Source: Bordetella genomosp. 11
GTDB lineage: Bacteria; Pseudomonadota; Gammaproteobacteria; Burkholderiales; Burkholderiaceae_B
Assembly: GCF_002261215.1 (NCBI RefSeq)
Contig: NZ_NEVS01000001.1
Span: 992,001-1,056,000, forward strand
Reading direction: 5' to 3'
Length of the DNA stretch: 64,000 nucleotides
Both the position numbers and the translations under genes were made by a program. Of this stretch, positions 26,913-36,143 are shown piece by piece (positions within the stretch are counted from its first letter, which is position 1; each line of letters opens with the position of its first letter). The notes under the pieces were generated by a model. It saw only the letters and a program-made list of their open reading frames with translations, was not told the origin of the DNA and did not search any database.

Positions 26913-27707
26913 CTACGGCCGCCGGCCCAGCGCGGCGATGTCGTCGAATACCGGCACGATGGCCAGCACGAGCAGGATCGCCGACAGGGGCACCGTGGCG
27001 ATGAACCCCATGTGCTTGAAACCGAGCGCGCCGGCCAGGCCGCCCAGCAGGAACATGCCGAGCAGCGAGCCCAGCAGCCGCAGCCGCGGCCGGTTGGCCA
27101 GCACCCGGCTATCCTCCGGCGCGCCGTCGCGCAGGTTCCAGTACAGCAGCTTGCCGATTTCGATGCCGATATCGGTGACGACACCCGTCATGTGCGTGGT
27201 GCGGATTTCGGCTTTCGAGATCTTGGTGATGATGGCGTTCTGCAGGCCCATGATGAAACACAGCAGCCCGACCGTGGCGGGGACGAAAAACATGCGCTGC
27301 TGCTCCAGCTGCGCGCCCAGCAGGCCGAAGACCAGCAGCAGCGCCGCTTCCAGCATCAAGGGCATGGCGTATTCGCTTTGCGCGCGCCGCCGCCGGCCCC
27401 AGTTGATAAGGATGGCGGAGACAGCCGCGCCGACCATGAACGCCAGCAGCGCGCTCAGTCCCGCGACCACCAGGGCGACCTCGCCCAGCACGGCGTGATC
27501 CGCCAGCGCGGAAACGATGCCGGTCATGTGGGAGGTGTACTGGCCCACGGCGAGAAATCCGCCGGCGTTGGCCGCGCCGGCCACGAAGGCCAGGGAACGT
27601 CCCAGCCGCCGGTTGTTTTCGGTAGTGCGTCCGGGGCTGGTCAACGCACGTAGGTAGTGCACGGGCATGGCGGCGGAAAAAGGATCGAAATGCGCCTGAG
27701 CGGCCAT
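26913..27707 (-). CDS. DUF1275 (YoaK-like) inner-membrane protein
   Basis: A 264-residue membrane protein with six or seven hydrophobic segments. SLAFVAGAANAGGFLAVGQY, SHMTGIVSALAD, CFIMGLQNAIITKISKAEIR and THMTGVVTDIGIEIGKLL are the repeated Asn-Ala-Gly and His-Met-Thr-Gly signatures of DUF1275. The biochemical role of the family is unknown; the inverted-repeat-like motifs suggest a transporter. The start may be 27707 or 27668 (MPVHYLRAL); neither has a good ribosome site. It lies 11 bp before DUF763 and 36 bp after the autotransporter stop, all on the same strand. Confidence 0.8.
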   Translation of the reverse strand: MAAQAHFDPFSAAMPVHYLRALTSPGRTTENNRRLGRSLAFVAGAANAGGFLAVGQYTSHMTGIVSALADHAVLGEVALVVAGLSALLAFMVGAAVSAILINWGRRRRAQSEYAMPLMLEAALLLVFGLLGAQLEQQRMFFVPATVGLLCFIMGLQNAIITKISKAEIRTTHMTGVVTDIGIEIGKLLYWNLRDGAPEDSRVLANRPRLRLLGSLLGMFLLGGLAGALGFKHMGFIATVPLSAILLVLAIVPVFDDIAALGRRP

Positions 27708-27743
27708 TCTACTCGCGCCGTGCCGAGGTCTCTTTCCTGGGGT

Positions 27744-30700
27744 TTACCAGGCGATGCGCATGCCCGCCGATATCGCGTGTCCGGCACCCACCCGCTGGCG
27801 GCCGGCCAGGGGCAGCAGGCGGCCATATTCCCCGTACAAACCGACATGGCGGTTGATCGCCCAGGTGCCGCCGGCGGCGAGTTCGGCCGAGGTATAGCCG
27901 CGCCTCTCGCCGATGCGGGCGGTGCCGCCCGGCCCCTTGATGGATTGCGCGTCGGTGCCCGCCAGCCCGTGCAGGAAATCCAGTCGCACGTAGGGCCGCG
28001 CCTGCCCGTGCCGGCCGCTGTAGTCGCCCCTTACCCGCAATCCCAGGCGGCCGGTGGCGCTATTGCCGGGATGTTGGCGCACCGTGGCGGCGGGCAGGTC
28101 GACGTCGTCGATATGGCGGCGCGCGGCGATGATCTGCGCCTGGGGTTCGGCCGTCCAGCGGCTGCCCAGCCGCAGGGGCGTGCCGGCTTCCAGGGACACC
28201 AGCGTGCCGCGCGCGTGGATATCCGCGCGGCCGCCATTGATGGCGGTGCCTTTGCCGCGTTGGTGGCCGTGCTGCACGACCATGTCCGCGTACCAGCCCG
28301 TATCGGCGGTGTAGGTCCAGTAGGCGCCCAGGTAATTGGATCGCCCCTGCAGTCTGCCGACGTACCGATCCGGGACGCCGCCCGCATCGCCATGGACGCG
28401 GTGCCGCCAGCCCAGCGTGCCGCCGTAGAGCCCGACACGATGATGGATGCCGGCATACAGATCGCTGCCGAGCTGCGCGCCCGACGTCCAGCCGTCGCTG
28501 CGCGGGGCGACCGTGCCTTGCTGGCGGATGCGTGTGCCCTGGTCGATCACGCGGCCCCAGGCACGGCGCCGCGCCGCGCCCGATTCCGGCGAGGCCCCCG
28601 TCATATCGTCGCCCTGCCGGCGGTGCAGGCTGCCCAGCATCGCGAGGTCGCCCTGCGCCAGCATGGCCGGCAGGGCCGCGTACAAGGCGGTCTCCGGGCG
28701 GTAGCTGGTGCGGCCGGCCGCCGTCGCCAGGGTGGCCGCGCTGCCCTCGGCGTGGTCCGGCGCCGCCGCCGGCAAGGTGGATCGCAGATACCAGCTTTCG
28801 CCGCGGCCGTTCGCGTCGCCCGGATACAGGCGGTATTCGTAGGCGCCGGCATCGACGTGGCCGCCTTGCAGGTCGAATGCGTCGCGCGTCGTCTGGGCCG
28901 TGGTCGTGGCGCCGTTGACCGCGCGTACCACTTCGATGCCATTGCCCAGGGTGCGCGCGCCCAGGCCGCCGGTATTGACGATGGCAAGATGGGTGTGACC
29001 GCTGGCGCGGCCGCCATCGATCACCAGCCGATCGGTCGGGCTGTCGCTGTCGCCCAGCGTGGTACGCAGGCGCACCACGCCGCCGCGGCCGATGTAGTCG
29101 CCGCGTACGACCAGCGCGTTGGCGGGCGGGGAAGCGGCAGGCGCGACGCCCGGCGGCGGTCCCAGGACGACGGTGCCGGCATTCTCCAGCCCGGCGACGG
29201 TCTGCGGCAGGCCGGCCGTATCCAGCGTCGCGCCAGGGGCCACGGCGATGCGCATCGAAGGCCCCAGCGCGTTTGCCGCGGCGGCGCGCAGCGCGCCGGC
29301 GGCGACGGCGATTTCGCCCGTGGCCGTATTGACGCCAGCCAATTCCAGCGTGCCCCGCCCTGTTTTCGCCAGCGCGCCGGTGCCCGTATAGGCGCCCGCC
29401 CAACGCACGGTATGCGGACCGGTGTCCACGCTGCCGCCGCGCGGCCGCACCATGACCGGTCGCGCCGCCGTGACATCGGCCGTGGCACGCAGCGCGCCGC
29501 CATCGAACGTCAACGGCCCATGAGCGGCGCCCAGGTTGCGATCGTCGCGGATTTCCAGCGTCCCGTTCCGCAACGTCGTGCCGCCGGTATGGCGATTGTT
29601 GCCGTGCAGGACCAGCGTGCCGGGATCGGTTTTGACGAGACCGCCCGATCCGGCGATATCCGCGTCTATCGTGGCGCGCATGGTGTTGCCGCCATGAGCG
29701 CTACCGCTACCGCCGGCGCCAGGGCCGCCGCCGTCTTCGTCTTCGCCGTCGCCGCCCACGCGTAGAACGGTTTCCGCCGCGTCCGTGGCCAGCGTACCGG
29801 TTCCGCCGACGACATAGCCGTCCGCGATGAACTGCGCGCCGGAAAAGCGCACGGCTCCCGCGCTGTCGTCGACGATCACCGTGCCGGCGCGTCCGCCGAA
29901 AACGGCCAGCGCGCCGGCCGTCCACGATTCGTCGGCGCCCGTGCCATCCTTCGACCATGCCCGGCCGCCGTTCGAGCGCCAACGGTTGTCCTTCCCATCC
30001 CCCTTGCCGTCGGTGCCGGCGCGCCAGAAGCGCACGGGGCGGTCGCCGTCATGCAGCAGGTCTATCCTTCCCGCGCGTGCCGCGCGCACATGCCAGGCTT
30101 CGCGCCGCGTGCCCGGCGGTACCGATGCAATCTCCAGGGTACGGTCGGTCAAGGTCCCGCCGTACCCGATCAGCCGATGGAGTCCGGGCTCGCCGCGGCC
30201 GGCGATATGGACGCTGCCGTCCAGGATCAGGTTGTGGCGCACGTCGAGGCGCGGCCGGCGTGGCGCCGCCGCATCGTCCAGCGTGACGCGCAGCATCGCG
30301 CCGGGACGCAGTGTCAGGCTATCCATTGCCAGCGTGTGGCCGGGGCGCTCCGCCGCCAACGTGCCCCCGTCCTCGACGGTCACCTTGCTGCCCACCTCGC
30401 CGCTGCCCGCCAGCGTCGCGCCGGGCAGCACGGCCAGCCGTCCCGTCATCCGGCGCTGGTCTCCCTCCAGTACCAGCGTGCCGCGCCGGACCTCCACGCG
30501 GCCCCTGTGGCTGTTGGGACCGCTCAGGACCACGGTGCCGGTGCCCGCCTGCACGAGCCTGCCGTAGCCGTGCAGGCCCTGCGGCACCCGCAGCGTGTCG
30601 CGCCGGTCGAAGACCAGTTCCGCGCCATCGTTGTAGATGTCGCGCGCCAGCGAGCCGCCGGTGCCGCCATTGCCCAATCGCAACCTGCCACCGGTCAGCA

Positions 30701-31160
30701 CCGTGATGCCGGTGTAGGTGTGGTCTGCGGTCAGCGTCATCGTGCCGATGCCCAGATAATGGACCGCGCCGCGCCCGCCGATGTGGCCGCGGAATGTGAC
30801 ATCGTCCGCGCGATCGAACTCCAGCAGGCCGTCGTTCAGAATGTCGCCGGCGATGCTTCCCTGCACGCCGCCATCGCCGACCCGCACGATGCCATTCGCG
30901 ATATGCGTGCCGCCGGTGTAGGTGTTCTCGCCATGCAGGCGCAGCTCCCCATTGCCCCATTTGCGCAGGCCGCCGGAACCGGACAGCCCGAGCGGGATCG
31001 TGGCGAAGTCGCCCCCCGCCGGGATATCGAAATCGCCGCCCGCGCCGGACCAGGCATAGCCGAAAACCGGGGCTTGCCGGCGGGTCGTTTGTTCGGCGGC
31101 GACATCGGCGGCCGCCAGTTGGACCGCCAGCAGCGGCACTGCAAGATGGACTCTGATCAT
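27744..31160 (-). CDS. Large autotransporter with PATR-type beta-helix passenger
   Basis: A 1138-residue secreted surface protein. A signal peptide (MIRVHLAVPLLAVQLAAADV, cleavage near VAA) is followed by an 850-residue passenger made of PATR-like repeats such as GNGELRLHGENTYTGGT, GTLVLHGNNRHTGGT and GRGTLELAGVNTATGE. The C-terminal about 270 residues, from RRRAWGRVIDQGTRI to the final AISAGMRIAW, form the translocator barrel with terminal aromatic residue. TGGAG precedes ATG 31160. A Glu/Asp/Gly-rich insert (GGDGEDEDGGGPGAGGSG) interrupts the helix near residue 490. No protease or RGD motif is seen. Adhesion or aggregation is plausible by analogy with Bordetella autotransporters, but not shown. 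Confidence 0.93.
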   Translation of the reverse strand: MIRVHLAVPLLAVQLAAADVAAEQTTRRQAPVFGYAWSGAGGDFDIPAGGDFATIPLGLSGSGGLRKWGNGELRLHGENTYTGGTHIANGIVRVGDGGVQGSIAGDILNDGLLEFDRADDVTFRGHIGGRGAVHYLGIGTMTLTADHTYTGITVLTGGRLRLGNGGTGGSLARDIYNDGAELVFDRRDTLRVPQGLHGYGRLVQAGTGTVVLSGPNSHRGRVEVRRGTLVLEGDQRRMTGRLAVLPGATLAGSGEVGSKVTVEDGGTLAAERPGHTLAMDSLTLRPGAMLRVTLDDAAAPRRPRLDVRHNLILDGSVHIAGRGEPGLHRLIGYGGTLTDRTLEIASVPPGTRREAWHVRAARAGRIDLLHDGDRPVRFWRAGTDGKGDGKDNRWRSNGGRAWSKDGTGADESWTAGALAVFGGRAGTVIVDDSAGAVRFSGAQFIADGYVVGGTGTLATDAAETVLRVGGDGEDEDGGGPGAGGSGSAHGGNTMRATIDADIAGSGGLVKTDPGTLVLHGNNRHTGGTTLRNGTLEIRDDRNLGAAHGPLTFDGGALRATADVTAARPVMVRPRGGSVDTGPHTVRWAGAYTGTGALAKTGRGTLELAGVNTATGEIAVAAGALRAAAANALGPSMRIAVAPGATLDTAGLPQTVAGLENAGTVVLGPPPGVAPAASPPANALVVRGDYIGRGGVVRLRTTLGDSDSPTDRLVIDGGRASGHTHLAIVNTGGLGARTLGNGIEVVRAVNGATTTAQTTRDAFDLQGGHVDAGAYEYRLYPGDANGRGESWYLRSTLPAAAPDHAEGSAATLATAAGRTSYRPETALYAALPAMLAQGDLAMLGSLHRRQGDDMTGASPESGAARRRAWGRVIDQGTRIRQQGTVAPRSDGWTSGAQLGSDLYAGIHHRVGLYGGTLGWRHRVHGDAGGVPDRYVGRLQGRSNYLGAYWTYTADTGWYADMVVQHGHQRGKGTAINGGRADIHARGTLVSLEAGTPLRLGSRWTAEPQAQIIAARRHIDDVDLPAATVRQHPGNSATGRLGLRVRGDYSGRHGQARPYVRLDFLHGLAGTDAQSIKGPGGTARIGERRGYTSAELAAGGTWAINRHVGLYGEYGRLLPLAGRQRVGAGHAISAGMRIAW

Positions 31161-31518
31161 GGGGACGCTCCACCGAGGCAAACAGGCGCGCGAACGTGCA
31201 CCGACACGCGCCATGCAGGCGAGTATCCGGACGTCATGTGCGGGGAAATGGCGGGCGGCCATGATGAACGCCCATGCCGTGGTAGGGCCGGAGTCTAGAA
31301 GTCCGCTGCTACGTAGGACTTATGGAAGGGAAAAATCGGGCCTGAATCCTAGATGTGTTGCATCAAAAATCAGGCGTAGTCCTATAGCCAGTGCGCGCGG
31401 CACGGTGTGCCGCGGCGCCGCGCCGGTAATTCGATCCGAGGTTGCCTCAGCCGCGGTGCAGGATCGGTCCGAAGCGCGATGCGTCTTCGGCCGCGATTTC
31501 GTCCGAAGTGCGATCGGG
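31161..31518. other. 358-bp gene-free region upstream of the autotransporter
   Basis: I see no protein or RNA gene. The central part (31300-31390) is clearly AT-richer than its surroundings and holds the related TAGGACT motifs described separately. The right part (31430-31510) is GC-rich with partly repeated blocks (GGTCCGAAGCGCGAT, CGTCCGAAGTGCGAT). It lies between two minus-strand genes and should contain the autotransporter promoter. Confidence 0.5.
31299..31384. promoter_or_regulatory. Candidate operator region with inverted TAGGACT motifs
   Basis: AAGTCC (31299-31304) and GGACTT (31316-31321) form an inverted repeat with an 11-bp spacer. TAGGACT at 31314-31320 recurs inverted as AGTCCTA at 31378-31384, 64 bp away. 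The region is about 140-220 bp upstream of the autotransporter start and AT-rich. Binding by a response regulator, for example a BvgA-type protein, would be in keeping with the genus but is only inferred. Confidence 0.35.
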
Positions 31519-32757
31519 CTAGGTCCGGGCCGTCGCCGCTTGCGCGCTATCCCTGCGGCCCGCCGCGGCGACGATGGCCAGTACGGCGGCGATGACCGCG
31601 CAGCCGGCGATCTGTACCAGTCCGGCGGCCGTCCAGCCGAAGGACACCTTCAGTTCGCCCAGCAGATAGCCGGCGAAAGCGGCGGGGATATACAGCGCGG
31701 CGACGAACAGGCCGGATGCCTGCGATGCCTTGGAGCGCCTGACCGACTTGATGATGCCCGCGGAGAGATTGGCGTATGCCATTCCGCTGATCGCGCCGCC
31801 GAAGACGAAGGAAAACAGGATGTGCAGCGCCAGCGACTTCTGCAGGCCGGTGAACAACAGGCCGCCGGCAATCGCCGACAGCAGCAGGGACACGAAAAGC
31901 AGCCGGCGGTAGTTGTAGCGGTCGCCCAGCCAGCCGCCCAACAGGGACAGCAGGGCGCCGAAACCGTAGAAGCTGACGGCCAGCGCCGCCTGGCCGGGCG
32001 CGAAACCCAGCGCCTCGCGCAGGTAGGTGGGATATAGCCCCAGATAGCCGTAGATGGACAGACCGGCGAAAACCGTCGCCGCGGCCAGGGTCATGGGCGT
32101 CCAGCTCCATATGCTTTGCGCGACATCGATTTCCACCGGCGCGTCGCTCGTAGTCTCGTCCGATACGCGTACTTCGGTGAACCACGGACGCACGAGGACC
32201 AGAATCAGGACCAGCGCCACCGCGCCCAGCAGGCCGAAGACGATGAAGGGGGCCTGCCAGTGCGTGGCGCCCAGGATGGCCGCGCCGATATTGGGACCCA
32301 GCACCGCGCCGATGCCGAAGGTGAAGTTCAGCGAACTGGCGGCCACGGCGCGATGCGAATGAAAGTAGGTCGTGCCGATCGCCAGCAGGGCCGTCAGTTG
32401 CATCGCCTCGCCCAGTCCGGAAATGAACCGGTAGGCCAGCAGGTCCGACAGGCCGGTGGCATAGGCCGTCAGGTAGGTTGCCGCGGAAAAGATCACCAGG
32501 CCCAGGATGGCGACGGATCGGCGCGACATTTTTTCCAGCAGATAGCCGGTCGGTACGCCGGCCACCCCCATGCCCAGCGTGAACACCGTCGCGGCCAGGC
32601 CGACTTGCGGCAGACCCAGGCCCAGTGCCGTGCGCACATCGGTGGCCAGTACGGAGAACAGCTGGCGATCCATGGCATTCACGATGTAGGACACCAGCAG
32701 CACGCAAAACATGCCGACGGCGGCTTTGTGCGATGGACGGGAAGGGTGCGCGTTCAT
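31519..32757 (-). CDS. Major facilitator superfamily transporter
   Basis: A 412-residue inner-membrane transporter with twelve predicted segments. FCVLLVSYIVNAMDRQLFSV is the first helix, EKMSRRSVAILG is the loop 2-3 signature in modified form, and GGWLGDRYNYRRLLF is its repeat in the second half. The layout (Asp-Arg after helix 1, GLGEAMQLTALLAIGTTY) resembles anion:cation symporter and hexuronate-type MFS members. AGAGGCAGGT precedes ATG 32757. The gene ends just upstream of the autotransporter promoter region. Substrate unknown. Confidence 0.85.
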   Translation of the reverse strand: MNAHPSRPSHKAAVGMFCVLLVSYIVNAMDRQLFSVLATDVRTALGLGLPQVGLAATVFTLGMGVAGVPTGYLLEKMSRRSVAILGLVIFSAATYLTAYATGLSDLLAYRFISGLGEAMQLTALLAIGTTYFHSHRAVAASSLNFTFGIGAVLGPNIGAAILGATHWQAPFIVFGLLGAVALVLILVLVRPWFTEVRVSDETTSDAPVEIDVAQSIWSWTPMTLAAATVFAGLSIYGYLGLYPTYLREALGFAPGQAALAVSFYGFGALLSLLGGWLGDRYNYRRLLFVSLLLSAIAGGLLFTGLQKSLALHILFSFVFGGAISGMAYANLSAGIIKSVRRSKASQASGLFVAALYIPAAFAGYLLGELKVSFGWTAAGLVQIAGCAVIAAVLAIVAAAGRRDSAQAATART

Positions 32758-32860
32758 ACCTGCCTCTGCGAAGTGATGACGGGGCGCCCGGCGCCGGGCG
32801 ATACAGGCGCGCACTATCCTCCGCGAATACTGTCGGTATGCTGAATTTCCGCGTATCCCC

Positions 32861-34267
32861 TTAGTCCAGCTTTTCCGGATCCAGGCGCATGGCGCCCTGG
32901 CGACGCGTCAGCAGGGTCAGGCCCCACATGCCCACGCCCAGCAGCAGCAGCCAGCCCGCCACTTGATATTGCACGGGGTCCCGCCCCGTCAGCGGCGTGA
33001 CCAGGAACAGGCAGGTGGCGGCGCCCAGCCACGGCACCACGGTACGGACCCGGAAATGCTCGTGACCGACGCGGTCGCGCCGCAGTACCAGCACCGCCAC
33101 GTTCACGAATGCGAACACGCCCAGCAGCAGTAGCGCGGTGGTGCCGCCCAGCGCCCGGATCGCCTGCGATTCCGCGCGCGAAACCAGCCAGGTCAGGCCC
33201 AGACCGATCGCCGTGGTGAACAGGATGGCGGCCCACGGCGTGCGTGTGCGCTCGTGCACCCGCGACAGGAAGGCCGGCAGCACGCCCTGGTTCGCCATGC
33301 CATACAGCAGGCGGCTGGCCATCATCATATTGATCAACGCCGAGTTCGCCACCGCGAACATGGAGATCACCGGCATGATCTGGTCGATGGGCAGGTTGGG
33401 CGCGGCGCGCTGCACCACCAGCACCAGCGGGGTATTGCTGGCGGCCAGCTCGCCCACGGGCACCAGCGCGACGGCGCAGATGGAAACCAGGACGTAGATC
33501 GCCGCCGTCAAGCCCAGGCCAGTCAGCATGACTTTGGGGAAGATGCGGTGCGGCGCATGGGTTTCTTCCGCCATGTTGACGGAATCCTCGAATCCCACCA
33601 TGGCGAAGAAGGCGAGGGTGGTGGCCGAGGTCACCGCCAGGAAAACGCTTTTGTCCTCCGGCGTATCGAAGGCGATCGCCCGCGAGAAATCCGCCTGGCC
33701 GCCGCCGATGGCCCAGAAACCCAGCAGGATCACCATCAGAAGGCCGCTGAGTTCGATCAGGGTCAGGACGACATTGGCCTTGACGCTGTGCGCCGCGCCG
33801 CGCAGGTTCAACAGCATCACCAGTCCCAGGAAGCCCAGCGCGCCCCAGGTGACCGCGTCGCCGCCGGCGTCCATGCCGATCGCGGCGAACAGATTGGCGG
33901 CGAAGGCGCGCGAGGCCGTGGCCGCCGAGGTCAGGCCCGAGCACATGACGGTGAAACAGACGATGAAGGTAAGGAAATGCACGCCGAAGGCTTTGTGCAC
34001 ATACAGCGCGGCGCCGGCGGCCTGGGGATACTTGGTGACCAGCTCCAGATACGATAAAGCGGTCAGCAGGGCCACGACGAAGGCGACCAGGAAGGGCAGC
34101 CAGGCCGCGCCCCCGACCTCGTGGGCCACCTGCCCGGTCAACGCATAGATGCCCGTGCCGAGGATGTCGCCGACGATGAACAGCAGCAGCAGCTTCGGTC
34201 CCATGACGCGCGCGAGCGGCGTGTCGGCGCCCGGTACCTGTTGTATGGATGACTGGCTCGTGGACAT
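32861..34267 (-). CDS. APC-family amino acid permease
   Basis: A 468-residue transporter of the amino acid/polyamine/organocation superfamily with about twelve membrane segments. LLLLFIVGDILGTGIYALTG is the unwound first helix with the GTGIYAL substrate site, and FFAMVGFEDSVNMAEETHAP corresponds to helix 6 and the following loop with conserved Glu residues. GGGGGAGA precedes the ATG. No catabolic gene is adjacent, so the amino acid or amine carried is unknown. Confidence 0.88.
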   Translation of the reverse strand: MSTSQSSIQQVPGADTPLARVMGPKLLLLFIVGDILGTGIYALTGQVAHEVGGAAWLPFLVAFVVALLTALSYLELVTKYPQAAGAALYVHKAFGVHFLTFIVCFTVMCSGLTSAATASRAFAANLFAAIGMDAGGDAVTWGALGFLGLVMLLNLRGAAHSVKANVVLTLIELSGLLMVILLGFWAIGGGQADFSRAIAFDTPEDKSVFLAVTSATTLAFFAMVGFEDSVNMAEETHAPHRIFPKVMLTGLGLTAAIYVLVSICAVALVPVGELAASNTPLVLVVQRAAPNLPIDQIMPVISMFAVANSALINMMMASRLLYGMANQGVLPAFLSRVHERTRTPWAAILFTTAIGLGLTWLVSRAESQAIRALGGTTALLLLGVFAFVNVAVLVLRRDRVGHEHFRVRTVVPWLGAATCLFLVTPLTGRDPVQYQVAGWLLLLGVGMWGLTLLTRRQGAMRLDPEKLD

Positions 34268-34726
34268 CGCTTCTCCCCCGTGTGTTCATGCCGGCGCCGG
34301 CCGCGCCTGCCCAGGCATGAGCAAGTGGCGGGCCCGGGCGGTACAGATCGGCCGGGACCGGCCCCGATACTGCGTGGTATGCCCGGGCCGCGACCGATAC
34401 AGATGCCGGGCCGCAGGGACGCAGAGGCCCGAGCGGCACGGGCGCGGCGCGGCCCGTGTCAGGCCTTCCCGTTGAACGGCGCCTGCCTTGCCGGCGGCAT
34501 TAAGGCGCGGGTCAGGTCGGCGGGCTAACGTGTCGGTTGTGGTGGTCCGGGCAGTGGCCCGGTGGCGTGCCCCATTGCACTGTCCTTGCGGCGAGTGAAG
34601 GTAATGCGCACGCGCGCGTCGTGTCCGGTCCCTCCGGCGCGGCGCGGTTGCTTTCCATCGATTCCTTCCAGGGTTCTGCTGGCCGATATGCGTGGGGCGC
34701 CTTGCATTCCTGAAAGGACCGAAAGT
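34268..34726. other. 459-bp divergent intergenic region
   Basis: The stretch between the APC permease and the MHS-type transporter contains no gene I can support. It is GC-rich, with short imperfect repeats (TACAGATCGGCCGGGACC near 34345 and GATACAGATGCCGGGCCG near 34397) but no clear operator or terminator. Open frames through it are extensions or antisense shadows of neighbouring genes. Confidence 0.5.
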
Positions 34727-36034
34727 ATGCAGCAAACCCTGTCGGCGGAAAGGCCTTCCGCTTTTACCCTCGCGCGCATGGTCGTGCGTGTGACGGCCGG
34801 CAATTTTCTCGAGCAGTTCGATTTCTTCCTGTTCGGCTTTTATGCGACGCAGATCGCCGCCGTATTCTTTCCCGCGAGCAGCCAGTTCGCCTCCCTGATG
34901 CAGACCTTCGCCGTCTTCGGCGCGGGCTTCCTCATGCGGCCGCTGGGCGCGATCGTGCTGGGTGCCTATATCGACCGGGTGGGGCGGCGCAAGGGCCTGA
35001 TCGTCACGCTGTCGCTGATGGCCAGCGGGACCATCCTGATTGCCTTCGTGCCGGGGCACGCGGCCATCGGCGCCGCCGCACCGCTGCTGGTCCTGCTGGG
35101 CCGGCTGTTGCAGGGCTTTTCCGCCGGCGCGGAGCTGGGCGGCGTGTCGGTGTACCTGGCCGAAATGGCGACGCCGGGCCGCAAAGGGTTCTACACCAGC
35201 TGGCAATCCGGCAGCCAGCAGATCTCTATCGTGGTCGCGGCGGCGCTGGGCTTCGGCCTGAACCGCTGGATGGATTCCGCCACCATCGCGGCCTGGGGCT
35301 GGCGCATTCCTTTCTTCGTCGGCTGCATGATCATTCCGTTCATCTTCGTGCTGCGCCGCCGCCTGGAGGAAACCCAGGCCTTCAAGGCGCGCAGCCATCG
35401 TCCCGGCCTGCGCGAATCGTGGATCGCGCTGGCGGCGAACTGGAAGCTGATGGTAGGCGGCGCGCTGATGGTGGCGATGACCACGACCGCTTTCTACCTG
35501 ATCACGGTGTATGCCCCCACCTTCGGCAAGACCGTCCTGCATCTGAGCACCTCAGACAGCCTGCTGGTCACGCTTTGCGTCGGTGTCTCGAACTTTATCT
35601 GGCTGCCCATCGGCGGTGCCATTTCGGACCGCATCGGCCGCAAGCCGGTGCTGCTGACCATGACGGCCCTGGCCATCGTGACGGCGTATCCCACCCTGAC
35701 CTTCCTGGCGAACGGGCCGACGTTCACCAAGATGCTGATCGTGCTGCTGTGGCTGTCCTTCCTGTACGCCGTCTACAACGGCGCGATGGTGGTGGCGCTG
35801 ACCGAAGTGATGCCGGCATCGGTACGCGTGGCCGGCTTTTCCGTGGCGTACAGCCTGGCCACCGCGATATTCGGCGGTTTCACGCCGGAGATTTCCACGG
35901 CGCTGATCCACGTGACGGGCGACCGCGCGGCACCCGGGTACTGGATGACGTTCGCCGCGCTCTGCGGGTTCTGTGCGACCCTGACGCTTTATGCGCGCGG
36001 CGGCGCCGCCGCGCGCATGGCCACGCAGACGTAA
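34727..36034 (+). CDS. MHS-type MFS transporter (citrate/tricarballylate-proton symporter-like)
   Basis: A 435-residue MFS transporter of the metabolite:H+ symporter group. [20 protein letters not shown] in helix 1, [20 protein letters not shown] and [18 protein letters not shown] with the loop 2-3 motif, then [20 protein letters not shown] are diagnostic. CitA and TcuC are the closest characterised types I recall. Start ATG 34727 has AAAGGA upstream; the frame is open from 34562. A strong terminator follows the gene. A ModA-like binding protein and a LysR regulator are next, which may respond to the same carboxylate. Confidence 0.87.
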   Translation: MQQTLSAERPSAFTLARMVVRVTAGNFLEQFDFFLFGFYATQIAAVFFPASSQFASLMQTFAVFGAGFLMRPLGAIVLGAYIDRVGRRKGLIVTLSLMASGTILIAFVPGHAAIGAAAPLLVLLGRLLQGFSAGAELGGVSVYLAEMATPGRKGFYTSWQSGSQQISIVVAAALGFGLNRWMDSATIAAWGWRIPFFVGCMIIPFIFVLRRRLEETQAFKARSHRPGLRESWIALAANWKLMVGGALMVAMTTTAFYLITVYAPTFGKTVLHLSTSDSLLVTLCVGVSNFIWLPIGGAISDRIGRKPVLLTMTALAIVTAYPTLTFLANGPTFTKMLIVLLWLSFLYAVYNGAMVVALTEVMPASVRVAGFSVAYSLATAIFGGFTPEISTALIHVTGDRAAPGYWMTFAALCGFCATLTLYARGGAAARMATQT

Positions 36035-36082
36035 GATCGCACTGAAGCGCGGGTACCGGCCGTTCCTTGGGAAATGTCCTTG

Positions 36083-36117
36083 GCGGCCGGCGCCAGACAG
36101 CGCCGGCCGCTTTTTTT
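36083..36117 (+). terminator. Intrinsic terminator after the MHS-type transporter gene
   Basis: GCGGCCGGCGC (36083-36093) pairs perfectly with GCGCCGGCCGC (36100-36110) around a 6-base loop, followed by a run of seven T. It ends 26 bp before the start of the binding-protein gene. The two genes are therefore likely separate transcripts, or this is an attenuator for the second. Confidence 0.9.
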
Positions 36118-36143
36118 CTTCACTCTCGGCTATCGAGGAGACT

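Noticed and set aside
34286..35542. Minus-strand open frame of 418 codons over the MHS-type transporter and its upstream region
   Set aside because: The plus-strand transporter has full MFS motifs and a ribosome site. The antisense product has no recognisable features.
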